The position numbers and the translations under genes were made by a program. From Gammaproteobacteria bacterium (GTDB lineage: Bacteria > Pseudomonadota > Gammaproteobacteria > Xanthomonadales > Marinicellaceae), in assembly GCA_041395445.1 (NCBI GenBank), contig JAWLAO010000003.1, forward strand, positions 248,001 to 312,000: DNA of 64,000 bases. The letters are read 5' to 3'. Numbering within the stretch: the first letter of the stretch is position 1; every line of letters starts with the position of its first letter. Below the pieces are notes generated by a model. That model had not been told where the DNA came from. It made no database searches and saw nothing but the letters and a program-made list of their open reading frames with translations. Positions 33,924 to 43,025 of this stretch are shown here, piece by piece.

Positions 33924-35105
33924 ATGATAAAACAAGAAACATTTATCCAAAAATTCTTCAGGATGGAGTCAGCCGGCGGAATCACCTTAATGCTGGCTGC
34001 CATTGCAGCCATTCTTTTTGCCAATTCACCGTGGAAACCCTATTACAATTTACTTTTGGATACGCCGGTTGAGGTCAGAATAGGTGCATTGCAAATTGCG
34101 AAACCTTTATTATTGTGGATTAATGATGGTTTGATGGCCGTTTTCTTCTTTTTGGTCGGTTTAGAGCTAAAAAGAGAACTGGTTGAGGGCGAATTATCCA
34201 GTGTCAGCAAAATTATTCTTCCGGCAGCAGGAGCTATTGGAGGAATGTTGGTACCTGCGTTAATTTATTATTATTTTAACAGTAATGATTCAGTTGCAAT
34301 GCAAGGTTGGGCGATTCCGGCAGCAACTGATATTGCTTTTGCTTTGGGTGTTTTGTCTTTATTGGGCTCAAGAGTTCCTGTTACAATTAAAATTTTTCTG
34401 ACATCTCTGGCAATTTTCGATGATATTGGTGCAATCGTAATTATCGCTCTTTTCTATACATCAAAAATATCTGTTACATCGCTTGTCGTTGTAGCTGCTT
34501 GTATTGCTGTATTATTTTGGTTAAGAAAACGTCAAAATGAATCAACCAGTCTGTTAATTTTTATTGGAGTCATCATGTGGGTTGCCATGCTAAAGAGTGG
34601 AGTTCATGCAACTCTGACAGGTATTATCTTGGCAATGTTTATTCCCTTGAAGTCAAAATCTAAAGCCGATTATTCCCCGCTAAAGAGCATGGAACATGAT
34701 TTGCATTCGGTTGTCGCCTTTGCTATTTTACCAATTTTTGCTTTTGCAAATGCGGGAATCAATTTTTCCGGAGTTGGAATGGAACAAATATTTCATAGTG
34801 TTTCTCTAGGTATTGCATTAGGTTTATTTGCCGGAAAACAAATCGGAATTATGTTTTTTTGTTGGTTGGCAGTGAAATTAAAAATGGCGAAATTGCCGGA
34901 TTCTTTTTCCTGGATGTCTATGTATGGAGTCGCCACATTATGTGGAATTGGGTTTACCATGAGTTTGTTTATTGGCTCTTTGGCATTTGAAGAAACCTCG
35001 GTTAATTTATTATTCGATGAAAGAATGGGAATTCTGTTAGGCTCTCTATTTTCCGGAGTTTTGGGTTATTTGATTCTGCGTTTTAGCTTGAAGCAAACCA
35101 AATAA
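33924..35105 (+). CDS. nhaA: Na+/H+ antiporter NhaA
   Basis: Inner-membrane antiporter that exports sodium in exchange for protons. It has about 12 hydrophobic segments in 393 residues. Key features include the N-terminal GGITLMLAAIAAILFANSP, FFLVGLELKRELVEGEL and the ion-binding aspartate pair in LAIFDDIGAIVII. PAATDIAFALGVLSLLG and CGIGFTMSLFIGSLAF are also present. It supports a saline habitat. It is convergent with the small secreted protein gene, with two bases between stops. Confidence 0.96.
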   Translation: MIKQETFIQKFFRMESAGGITLMLAAIAAILFANSPWKPYYNLLLDTPVEVRIGALQIAKPLLLWINDGLMAVFFFLVGLELKRELVEGELSSVSKIILPAAGAIGGMLVPALIYYYFNSNDSVAMQGWAIPAATDIAFALGVLSLLGSRVPVTIKIFLTSLAIFDDIGAIVIIALFYTSKISVTSLVVVAACIAVLFWLRKRQNESTSLLIFIGVIMWVAMLKSGVHATLTGIILAMFIPLKSKSKADYSPLKSMEHDLHSVVAFAILPIFAFANAGINFSGVGMEQIFHSVSLGIALGLFAGKQIGIMFFCWLAVKLKMAKLPDSFSWMSMYGVATLCGIGFTMSLFIGSLAFEETSVNLLFDERMGILLGSLFSGVLGYLILRFSLKQTK

Positions 35106-35107
35106 AA

Positions 35108-35485
35108 CTACAAGCCAGACTCTATGATTTCAGTTTCTATTTCAACCAATTCAATAGTGCTGTTTAAGCAGATTTTTTGGTCTCTGATGGCGCTCAGTTT
35201 TCTCGATTCCGGTTCCATTACCCCTAAAGATTGTTGTATTCCGATTTCTTGAGAAGAACCATTTTTACATATATATTTTCTGAATTTTAGAACTGGTTCA
35301 ATCGTATCAGCACTGTTGTTTTCGACTTTCCATTCGACCTGCCAACCGGAATTTTCTCTTTTTTGCCTGAAACTGACTTCAACATCATCCCTGTTTTTGG
35401 TTTGCACATAGCGACTCCATGATTCTGCGTGAGCAGAGCTGAATAGAGTTGATATAAGAAAGAGTTTAAGAGTTTTATTTATCAC
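35108..35485 (-). CDS. Small secreted protein of unknown function
   Basis: I place the start at GTG 35485, not at the frame's upstream end. From there it reads a clean signal peptide (VINKTLKLFLISTLFSSAHA, cleaved before ESW), which the longer form would bury. The mature protein is about 105 residues and beta-rich, with three Cys, in YICKNG and KICLNS and nearby. No family was recognised. It overlaps the end of the flavoenzyme gene by 11 bases, so it belongs to the soxB/flavoenzyme transcript. A role related to that enzyme is possible but unproven. Confidence 0.65.
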   Translation of the reverse strand: MINKTLKLFLISTLFSSAHAESWSRYVQTKNRDDVEVSFRQKRENSGWQVEWKVENNSADTIEPVLKFRKYICKNGSSQEIGIQQSLGVMEPESRKLSAIRDQKICLNSTIELVEIETEIIESGL

Positions 35486-37499
35486 GTTTAAACCAAAATT
35501 TATCCGGGTTCTTTTCTCCAAAAACTCGTGCTTCAAGATGTCCTGAATGAACTGCTTGGGCAATTAAACCAGGAGTAAAAGCATCACCAATCAAGGAGAA
35601 ATGTTTAAACTTGTTATTGTTCTCCAGAGTTGTAAAGATTTGGTCTTCAGGTTCTCTTTCGGTCACAAGTATTAAGGTATCACATTTGGTTTCTTGTTGC
35701 TCGCCACTATAGACACATTGATGGTGTACACGCCCATCTTGAGCTTTAACCAATTGTCGATTCAAAAACAATGGCACATTTTTTTGCATCAACCGTGAAT
35801 GAATTCGTTCTTGTTCAAGAGTGTTTTCAGTCCATGCGGATGCTTTGGATTCCGGTGTCAAATAACTCACGCTACAACCTTGATCTGAGCATAATTCAGA
35901 AATGACACCTGCCATGTAATTGTTCTCTGCATCAAAGACCAGAACATTTCCGAAGGGTACAACACCATCCATAATGTCATCAGGAGTTAAAATATAAATA
36001 GAGTTATCGTGCAACAGGGGAGCTCTGGTATAACGGGATTGACCGTTGTTTTTCCATTTAGAGCCTGTTGCGAGAATGACATTGTCAAAACCAAATTCTT
36101 TGATGTTTTCAAGTGTGACTTCACTTTCAAAATATATTTCTACATTGGGCATTTGTTGCAACTGATTGAGGCGATAATCCATCACGCGCTTCCATTCGGA
36201 AAGCCCTGGAAGTTTGGATTCTCTTAAAACGCGACCACCGGCAACCGATTGTTTTTCAGCAATGACTACATGATATCCTCGTTTCGCTAATGATAGCCCA
36301 CACTCCAGACCCGAAGGTCCTGAACCCACAACCAATACCGACTCTTCTGCGTGTTTAGGTTGAATTATCTCAGGATGCCAATCTCTTCGCCACTCTTCGC
36401 CCATCGTCGGGTTTTGAGTGCAACGAATCGGAGCTGCGTAATTGTCGCTGGATACACAAATATTACAACCGATACACTCACGGATGTTATCAGTTTGATT
36501 ATTTTTGATTTTATTTGGTAAGAAGGGATCAGCAATTGACGGTCTTGCCGCGCCGATTAAATCCAGTACACCTCGTTTAATTTGTGAAACCATGGCATCA
36601 GGAGAAGTGAAACGACCAACGCCGACCACCGGTTTATTAGTCAGTTTTTTGACATGTTTGGTGTATTGTTCCTGAAATCCTTCTTTGGAAAAACGCGATG
36701 TTTGTGAATCATTCTCCCAACCGGAAACATTCACATCCCAAAGATCCGGTATATCAGCTAACATTTTAATAATATCCGAACCCTCACCATCAGCTTCAAT
36801 TCCATTTTTTCCTAAAAGTTCATCAACAGCAATCCGCAAGGCGACTGCACAAGTATCTCCAACTGCTTCCTTGGTATCGATTAAAACCTCTTTGAGCAAT
36901 CGAACCCGGTTCTCAAGACAACCGCCATATTCATCGGTTCTGTCATTAAAGCGTCGGGAAAGAAAGTGCATTAAAACCGATAATCCATGCCCGGCATAAG
37001 TATAAACAATATCAAAACCGGCTTTTTTTGATCGAATTGCTGCATCTTTATGCCATTGACGAAATTGCTTGATATCCGACTTGCTCATAGCTCGTGCCTG
37101 CATGGGATAACCACCAAGCACACTGGCATTAGTTGGAGCAAATGTTGGCAGTCTTGAATAATAATTTTTACCGGATAAACCTTGATAAACAAGCTCTATT
37201 CCTGCCAAAGAACCATGCTCATGCACAGCATCGGTCATCATCTGTAAATTAGCAATATCTGAATCATCCCAAAGCCGTCCTTGATTGTAAGGAGTAATAT
37301 CAGAGGACGGATGGATTTCCACTTCTTCAGTACAAACCACACCCCAGCCACCCTCGGCCTTGATACCTCGCATCCGAGCCAATGACCTCGGAAAACGATG
37401 TCCCATACCATTGCAATGCGGCACCTGATAAAAACGATTCGGAGCGGTTACTGGTCCGATTGGAACAGGCTCAAATAAAATGTCGTAGCGTGAAGACAT
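35475..37499 (-). CDS. Trimethylamine-dehydrogenase-family iron-sulfur flavoenzyme
   Basis: A 674-residue enzyme of the TMADH/dimethylamine/histamine dehydrogenase family. An N-terminal TIM barrel binds FMN; Cys29 in QVPHC is the covalent 6-S-cysteinyl-FMN site. The 4Fe-4S cysteines are in CIGCNIC and IRC (342, 345, 348, 360). A C-terminal FAD/ADP-binding domain has VVGSGPSGLECGLSLA. Catalytic Tyr168, His171 and Asp264 are kept. From memory of TMADH, the aromatic bowl Tyr60/Trp264/Trp355 becomes Glu/Trp/Asp here, so trimethylamine is an unlikely substrate. I start at ATG 37499 (MSSRYDILF); the upstream TTG adds six residues. Confidence 0.88.
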   Translation of the reverse strand: MSSRYDILFEPVPIGPVTAPNRFYQVPHCNGMGHRFPRSLARMRGIKAEGGWGVVCTEEVEIHPSSDITPYNQGRLWDDSDIANLQMMTDAVHEHGSLAGIELVYQGLSGKNYYSRLPTFAPTNASVLGGYPMQARAMSKSDIKQFRQWHKDAAIRSKKAGFDIVYTYAGHGLSVLMHFLSRRFNDRTDEYGGCLENRVRLLKEVLIDTKEAVGDTCAVALRIAVDELLGKNGIEADGEGSDIIKMLADIPDLWDVNVSGWENDSQTSRFSKEGFQEQYTKHVKKLTNKPVVGVGRFTSPDAMVSQIKRGVLDLIGAARPSIADPFLPNKIKNNQTDNIRECIGCNICVSSDNYAAPIRCTQNPTMGEEWRRDWHPEIIQPKHAEESVLVVGSGPSGLECGLSLAKRGYHVVIAEKQSVAGGRVLRESKLPGLSEWKRVMDYRLNQLQQMPNVEIYFESEVTLENIKEFGFDNVILATGSKWKNNGQSRYTRAPLLHDNSIYILTPDDIMDGVVPFGNVLVFDAENNYMAGVISELCSDQGCSVSYLTPESKASAWTENTLEQERIHSRLMQKNVPLFLNRQLVKAQDGRVHHQCVYSGEQQETKCDTLILVTEREPEDQIFTTLENNNKFKHFSLIGDAFTPGLIAQAVHSGHLEARVFGEKNPDKFWFKRDK

Positions 37500-37571
37500 A
37501 AAAAAACAGCTATGCAATTAGACAACTGTTTTTATAACATTGAACTGAAAAGACTTCAACTAATTAGGTAA

Positions 37572-39482
37572 TTAAGCAGTCTCGCCCGGATAATCTGCGA
37601 TTCCCGGATTATCATTCACACCAATCAATTTTGGATGATTGATTTTGGGCAATCTGAGAATATCGTCATTAGATTTGTTGTTTAGGATATAATCTCTTAC
37701 AACATCCCACATTAATCGACCATTCGGTGCTTTACCAACACTGGCCCAACCGGCAACTTTGTAAGTTTTATCCGGGTCAATAGCTTCACCGTTGTCTAGT
37801 CGAGCTTCTGTGATTCTCTGTCCCAGTGGCTTACCCGGTTCAATGGTGTAATCCATGCCACCAATTCGAACCATATCTCCACCGGATTGCAAATAAGGAT
37901 CTTCATCAAACAAGTTATCAGCGACACTTTCAAGCGTGTTAAGGAGCATTTCACCAGTCATCTCTGTTGAGTAGGTTTCTCCATAAGTCATTGAACATTG
38001 ACTCATCACATCTTCCATAGTTATCCAGTCGCCTTTGAGAGTCGTTACACCCCAACGAACACCGGCTGACATTGAGACATCGGCATCATATTCTTCACGA
38101 AGTGCATTACAAAGAATCTGATCCCACGTTCCCATAAAATTTCCGCGACGATACAACAGCCTATCAGCAATGGCTAATTTTTCAGACAAAATATCTTCAT
38201 AAGTTTTGCCTAATCTCTGTGGATTGTAGAATCGGTCTTTGGCACGCGATTCAACAATATTTTCATCATAAGTTGTTTGACGCATTTGATCGATATAGGC
38301 TTCCATTTCCTTATCAGCGGGCAACCAATTGGTAATCACAGGTAACATGGTGTAATCCATATCTACCACTTTTCCATCTTGTATATCAAAGTCCATCACA
38401 CCAACATATTTACCGTTTGATCCTGCGTTTGTGACCAAACATGTTCCACCATCGATATTTTTAACTTTAATGGGTTTTGGCATGCCATCGTGTGTGTGTC
38501 CACCGAATACAGCGTTAAGTCCGGGAACACGTTCTGCCATTTTAATATCAACATCCATACCATTATGGGAAAGCAGAACAATAGCATCCGGGTTTTCATC
38601 TTCTTTGATTGCTTGCACAAGCTCTATCATCTCTTCTTCACGCAAACCAAATGACCAGTCAGGGAAAAACTCCTGAGGGTTGGCGTTGGATGTTCTTGGA
38701 AATGCTTGTCCAACTATACAGATTCTTAAACCATTGACAGTTTTGATGACATAAGGTTGAAAAGCATGACCGCTGTCCTCGTCGAAAAGTCCGTTGCCAT
38801 CATATTTTTCAACCATTCTTTCATAGTTCTCATCAAACAAGGCTTCTTCTTTCACTTTGACATTTTGTCCGATGAAATCACCTTTAAACAACGCGACATT
38901 GCTCAAGACTTCATTTTCTTTGTAGGTAAATTCCCAGTGTCCAACCATTACGTCCAAGCCCAGAATATTGGACGCTTCAACCATATCCACACCACGAGTC
39001 CAAAGTGATGTTCCAGAGCCTTGCCATAAATCTCCGCCATCAATGGTTAAGGTGTTTTGTTTGCCACCGGCTTGATTTCTTAAATCATCAAGTAAAGTTT
39101 TTAAGTGTGCATATCCACCGGTTTTTCCCAGTTTTTTTGCCTGATTCTGAAAGTCCAAATAGGTATAAGCATAAGATTCAGCGCTGGAAGATTTTAAGCC
39201 CATAGCTTGTAATAATTTGTTTCCAACAACATGCGGTGGTCTTCCATAAGCAGGGCCGACTCCAAGGTTGACATTTGGCTCACGAAAATAAACCGGCTTT
39301 AGTTGCCCGTGAACATCCGTTATATGTAGAATTCTTGCCTGACCTTTCATTGGAAGTTTATAAAAGTCTTTTGGCAAAACAGCTTTGCTGTTCGATTGGC
39401 AGGAAATGAGCCCCGGAATTGTCGCAGTGACAGCTCCAAGACCTAATAGTTTAAGCATATTACGTCTGTTTATTTCTGACAT
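37572..39482 (-). CDS. soxB: SoxB-type thiosulfohydrolase
   Basis: Periplasmic two-metal (manganese-type) hydrolase of the 5'-nucleotidase superfamily. In the Sox pathway it releases sulfate from SoxY-bound thiosulfate. It has a twin-arginine-like N-terminus (NRRNMLKLLGLG) with a possible lipobox LISC. SoxB signatures are plain: HITDVHGQLKPVYFREPNVN, DGGDLWQGSGTSLWTRG, VGHWEFTY, LSHNGMDVD, GGHTHDGMPKP and QSGGDMVRIGGMDY. At 636 residues it is slightly longer than usual. No soxX, Y, Z, A or C gene is nearby. It leads a minus-strand cluster with the flavoenzyme (gap about 70 bases). Confidence 0.9.
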   Translation of the reverse strand: MSEINRRNMLKLLGLGAVTATIPGLISCQSNSKAVLPKDFYKLPMKGQARILHITDVHGQLKPVYFREPNVNLGVGPAYGRPPHVVGNKLLQAMGLKSSSAESYAYTYLDFQNQAKKLGKTGGYAHLKTLLDDLRNQAGGKQNTLTIDGGDLWQGSGTSLWTRGVDMVEASNILGLDVMVGHWEFTYKENEVLSNVALFKGDFIGQNVKVKEEALFDENYERMVEKYDGNGLFDEDSGHAFQPYVIKTVNGLRICIVGQAFPRTSNANPQEFFPDWSFGLREEEMIELVQAIKEDENPDAIVLLSHNGMDVDIKMAERVPGLNAVFGGHTHDGMPKPIKVKNIDGGTCLVTNAGSNGKYVGVMDFDIQDGKVVDMDYTMLPVITNWLPADKEMEAYIDQMRQTTYDENIVESRAKDRFYNPQRLGKTYEDILSEKLAIADRLLYRRGNFMGTWDQILCNALREEYDADVSMSAGVRWGVTTLKGDWITMEDVMSQCSMTYGETYSTEMTGEMLLNTLESVADNLFDEDPYLQSGGDMVRIGGMDYTIEPGKPLGQRITEARLDNGEAIDPDKTYKVAGWASVGKAPNGRLMWDVVRDYILNNKSNDDILRLPKINHPKLIGVNDNPGIADYPGETA

Positions 39483-39728
39483 TGTTACTCTGGAAAAAGA
39501 TAAAATTAGAAGTCACTAATATAATGAAAATAGATACGAATGCAAGTTTAAAAGGGAAATATCATAAAAAGCCTAGTGGTAAAACGACATATTCTAACTC
39601 ATTAGAATAATTAAATTTTCGATAAAGACATGCTTGATTTATGTACCAGCATAAAACATGACTTTTGGGACTGTTAAAAAAAATATGCAATGGTAGCATC
39701 CCTGATGAATTAAAAGAGTGGAAATGAT

Positions 39729-41864
39729 ATGAAAACATTAACAATACTTGGACTTTCAGCGACAATATTGCTGAGCGGTTGTACTAAAACCGAAATGACA
39801 AAACAAGCAACACAAACTCCTGATATGACAAACCCTTTACTGCAAAAATGGACTGGGCCTTATGGTGGCGTTCCGGCATTTGACAAGATGCAAATTGCTG
39901 ATATCAAACCGGCATTTGAATATGGTATGCAACAAAATCTCGCCGAAATAGATGCCATTGCCAATAATCCACAACCGGCAACCTTTGAAAATACGATTGT
40001 AGAATTGGAAAAATCAGGTGAACTGCTTAATCGATTGGGAACATATATTGGTCGCTGGAGCAGTAATATTTCCAGTGATGAATTTAGAGCCATACAACGT
40101 GAGTTGGCTCCAAAATACTCGGAATTGAGTTCTAAAATTAATCAAAACAAGAAATTGTTCCAAAGAGTAAAAACCGTTTATGAAAATAGTTTGAAAAATC
40201 CTTTGGATGAAGATCAACAACGTGTTGTTCAACTCACTTATGAAGGTTTTGCCATGAGTGGGGCCGAACTGGATGATGAGAAAAAGAAAAAATACGCAGA
40301 AATTAATAAAGAACTATCTGAACTTTATACTCAATTTGCTAATAATATTTTACACGATGAAGAAAATTACGATACTTTTCTGTCTAAAGATCAATTAGGC
40401 GGACTTCCACAATCATTTATTGATGCTGCTGGAGCAGCCGCTGAAGCCCGTGGGAAACCGGGAATGTATGTTGTCGTGAATACACGCTCATCCATGGATC
40501 CGTTTTTAACTTTTTCTGATGAAAGAGAGTTGCGTAAAACCGTCTGGACCAATTACTACTCACGTGGCGATAATGCTGATGAGTTTGATAATAACCAAGT
40601 CATTTCAAAAATACTGAAGCTCCGTCGTGATAGGGTCAACCTGCTTGGTTATGACAACTATGCACAGTGGCGTTTGCAGAACCGTATGGCGAAAACACCT
40701 GAAAACGCATTAAATTTAATGGAAGCCGTTTGGCCGGCTGCTGTAGCCCGAGTGCACGAAGAAGTTGCCGATATGCAAAAAATAGCTGATAAGGACGGTG
40801 TGAAAATCGAGCCCTGGGATTATCGATACTATGCAGAAAAAGTTCGCAAACAAAAGTATGATTTAGACTCTAATGAAATCAAACAATATCTGGAATTAGG
40901 CAACCTGACAGATGCTTTGCATTATGTGGCAGCTCAATTGTTTAATTACAAATTTACACCTTTAGCCGAAGGAGAAGTGCCTGTTTATCATTCTGACGTC
41001 AAAGTTTGGGAAGTCACAGATATTGATAGTGGTGAACATATTGGCTTATGGTATCTTGATCCGTTTGCTCGTAAAGGCAAACGCTCCGGTGCTTGGGCGA
41101 GTTCGTATCGTTCTCACTCCACATACAACGGCAAGGAAACTGTTTTATCTTCAAACAATTCCAACTATGTCAAAGCGGCTGAAGGTAAACCAACACTGAT
41201 TTCATGGGATGATGCACAAACTTTCTTCCATGAATTCGGACATGCTTTGCATGCGTTGTCTTCCAATGTGAGATATCCCAGTTTGAATGGCGGCGTCAGA
41301 GATTATACTGAATTTCAATCACAACTTTTGGAACGCTGGTTATCAACCGATGAAGTGATAAATCGTTTCCTCAAACACAATGAAACCGGCGAAGTGATTC
41401 CTAAAGAACTAATTGCCAAAATCAAGAAAACATCGACATTCAATCAAGGTTTTGCGACCACTGAATATCTGGCATCGGCATTGATGGATATGAGATTACA
41501 CATGTCAGAACCAACGGATGATCCTGATAAATTTGAACGCGAAACATTGGCTGAATTAAATATGCCAAATGAATTGGTGATGCGCCATCGAACACCACAC
41601 TTTGGACATGTATTCTCAGGTGAAGGTTATGCAACTGCATATTACGGCTATATGTGGGCAGATGTGCTGACATCCGATGCAGCAGAAGCATTTGCACAAG
41701 CACCGGGCGGTTTCTATGACAAAGATTTAGCTGCGAAACTGGTTAAATACCTGTTTGCTCCAAGAAACACTCTTGACCCTGCAGAAGCCTTCAGAAAATT
41801 CCGTGGCAGAGATGCAAAAATTGATGCATTGATGCGTGATAGAGGTTTTCCGATTCCGGAATAA
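39729..41864 (+). CDS. M3-family oligopeptidase lipoprotein (Dcp-like)
   Basis: Zinc metallopeptidase of 711 residues that degrades short peptides. The N-terminus MKTLTILGLSATILLSGC is a lipoprotein signal (Cys18), so it probably works at the outer membrane or in the periplasm. The active site HEFGH is at 501-505, with the third ligand Glu in YTEFQSQLLE further on. RHRTPHFGHVFSGEGYATAYYGYMW near the C-terminus is typical of Dcp/OpdA. It has its own ribosome-binding site (GTGGAAATG) and stands alone. Confidence 0.93.
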   Translation: MKTLTILGLSATILLSGCTKTEMTKQATQTPDMTNPLLQKWTGPYGGVPAFDKMQIADIKPAFEYGMQQNLAEIDAIANNPQPATFENTIVELEKSGELLNRLGTYIGRWSSNISSDEFRAIQRELAPKYSELSSKINQNKKLFQRVKTVYENSLKNPLDEDQQRVVQLTYEGFAMSGAELDDEKKKKYAEINKELSELYTQFANNILHDEENYDTFLSKDQLGGLPQSFIDAAGAAAEARGKPGMYVVVNTRSSMDPFLTFSDERELRKTVWTNYYSRGDNADEFDNNQVISKILKLRRDRVNLLGYDNYAQWRLQNRMAKTPENALNLMEAVWPAAVARVHEEVADMQKIADKDGVKIEPWDYRYYAEKVRKQKYDLDSNEIKQYLELGNLTDALHYVAAQLFNYKFTPLAEGEVPVYHSDVKVWEVTDIDSGEHIGLWYLDPFARKGKRSGAWASSYRSHSTYNGKETVLSSNNSNYVKAAEGKPTLISWDDAQTFFHEFGHALHALSSNVRYPSLNGGVRDYTEFQSQLLERWLSTDEVINRFLKHNETGEVIPKELIAKIKKTSTFNQGFATTEYLASALMDMRLHMSEPTDDPDKFERETLAELNMPNELVMRHRTPHFGHVFSGEGYATAYYGYMWADVLTSDAAEAFAQAPGGFYDKDLAAKLVKYLFAPRNTLDPAEAFRKFRGRDAKIDALMRDRGFPIPE

Positions 41865-41881
41865 AGCGGATTATTATTAGT

Positions 41882-41916
41882 CAAAGGGGTTGGGTTTAAG
41901 GTGTCTGACTCCTTTG
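41882..41916. repeat. Imperfect palindrome after the M3 peptidase gene
   Basis: CAAAGGGGT (41882-41890) and ACTCCTTTG (41908-41916) pair in eight of nine positions around a 17-base loop containing GGTGTCTGACT. The words resemble small dispersed palindromes that accompany REP-type transposases. No T-run follows, so a terminator role is doubtful. Confidence 0.3.
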
Positions 41917-41987
41917 GTTATAATTATTATTCCTGAGTCATATATCTATGTGGTATGCTGTATAATCATTCAAAAAAAAGAAAACCA

Positions 41988-43025
41988 ATGAATAACAACT
42001 GGATGATTTATGGTGCTAATGGTTACTCTGGAGAGTTGATTGCCAAAAAAGCTGTAGGAAATGGTTTGCAGCCGACTATTGCAGGAAGAAATGAACAAGC
42101 TATTACAGCTCTTGCCAATGAGTTAAAATTACCTTTTAAAGTTTTCGATTTAGATGATGTTGATAAAATTTCTGAGAATCTGTCTAATGTGGATCTGGTT
42201 TTGCATTGTGCAGGTCCTTTTTCGCAAACATCTGCTCCGATGATTCAGGCTTGTCTCAAGTCTAAAACTCATTATCTCGATATTACTGGTGAAGTTTCAG
42301 TTTTTGAGCATGCAAAATCACTTGATAACGAAGCAAAAAATAGCGGTATTGTGGTGTGCCCGGGTGTCGGCTTTGATGTGATTCCTACGGATTGTCTGGC
42401 ATCACAATTAAAAGAGTTAATGTCGGATGCGACACATTTAACGTTAGGATTTGATTCACGTTCCGGGTTGAGTGCGGGAACTGCAAAAACTTCTGTTGAG
42501 GGTTTAGGAAATGGTGGAAAGGTTCGTAAAGACGGTAAACTGCAAAAAGTTCCTTTGGCGTTTAAAACCCGAAAAATTGATTTCGGAAATGGCGAAAAAC
42601 TGGCTATGACGATTCCTTGGGGAGATATTTCCACAGCTTATACATCCACCGGAATTCCAAATATTGAGGTTTATATCCCCTCGTCTCCGAAATTGGTCAA
42701 AACCTTGAGACGCCTCAATTGGATTCGATTTTTGTTAAAAACAAAATTTGTGCAAAATATTTTGAAGAAAAAAGCCGGCAAAGTGAAAGGTCCTTCCAAT
42801 GAGCAAAGAGAACTGTTGAAAACTTATCTTTGGGGAGAGGTTCAGAATGCCAAAGGTGAAATTAAACAATTAAGAATGGTGACAGACAACGGCTACAAAC
42901 TGACTGTTAATGGCAGTTTGAAAATGGTGGAATACACATTGAATAGCCATAAAAGTGGCTATTTCACACCGAGTCAATTGGCTCATAATCGTGTTATAGA
43001 AGAAGTCAGCGAGAGCAATTCTTAA
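41988..43025 (+). CDS. Saccharopine-dehydrogenase-like NAD(P)-binding protein
   Basis: A 345-residue protein with an N-terminal Rossmann domain MIYGANGYSGELIAKKAV, then IAGRNEQAI, DLDDVDKI and LVLHCAGPF. ITGEVSVFEHAKSLDNEA and CPGVGFDVIPTDCLA follow, the usual order in the trans-acting enoyl reductase / saccharopine dehydrogenase-like group. These often act on lipids or hydrophobic acyl substrates; the substrate is unknown. I start at ATG 41988 (MNNNWMIYG), close to the Rossmann strand; an upstream ATG at 41955 adds 11 Lys-rich residues. Its stop overlaps that of rsmJ. Confidence 0.82.
   Translation: MNNNWMIYGANGYSGELIAKKAVGNGLQPTIAGRNEQAITALANELKLPFKVFDLDDVDKISENLSNVDLVLHCAGPFSQTSAPMIQACLKSKTHYLDITGEVSVFEHAKSLDNEAKNSGIVVCPGVGFDVIPTDCLASQLKELMSDATHLTLGFDSRSGLSAGTAKTSVEGLGNGGKVRKDGKLQKVPLAFKTRKIDFGNGEKLAMTIPWGDISTAYTSTGIPNIEVYIPSSPKLVKTLRRLNWIRFLLKTKFVQNILKKKAGKVKGPSNEQRELLKTYLWGEVQNAKGEIKQLRMVTDNGYKLTVNGSLKMVEYTLNSHKSGYFTPSQLAHNRVIEEVSESNS

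Noticed and set aside
35475..37499. Call of the flavoenzyme as trimethylamine dehydrogenase itself
   Set aside because: Two of three substrate-bowl residues are not kept, so only the family is assigned.
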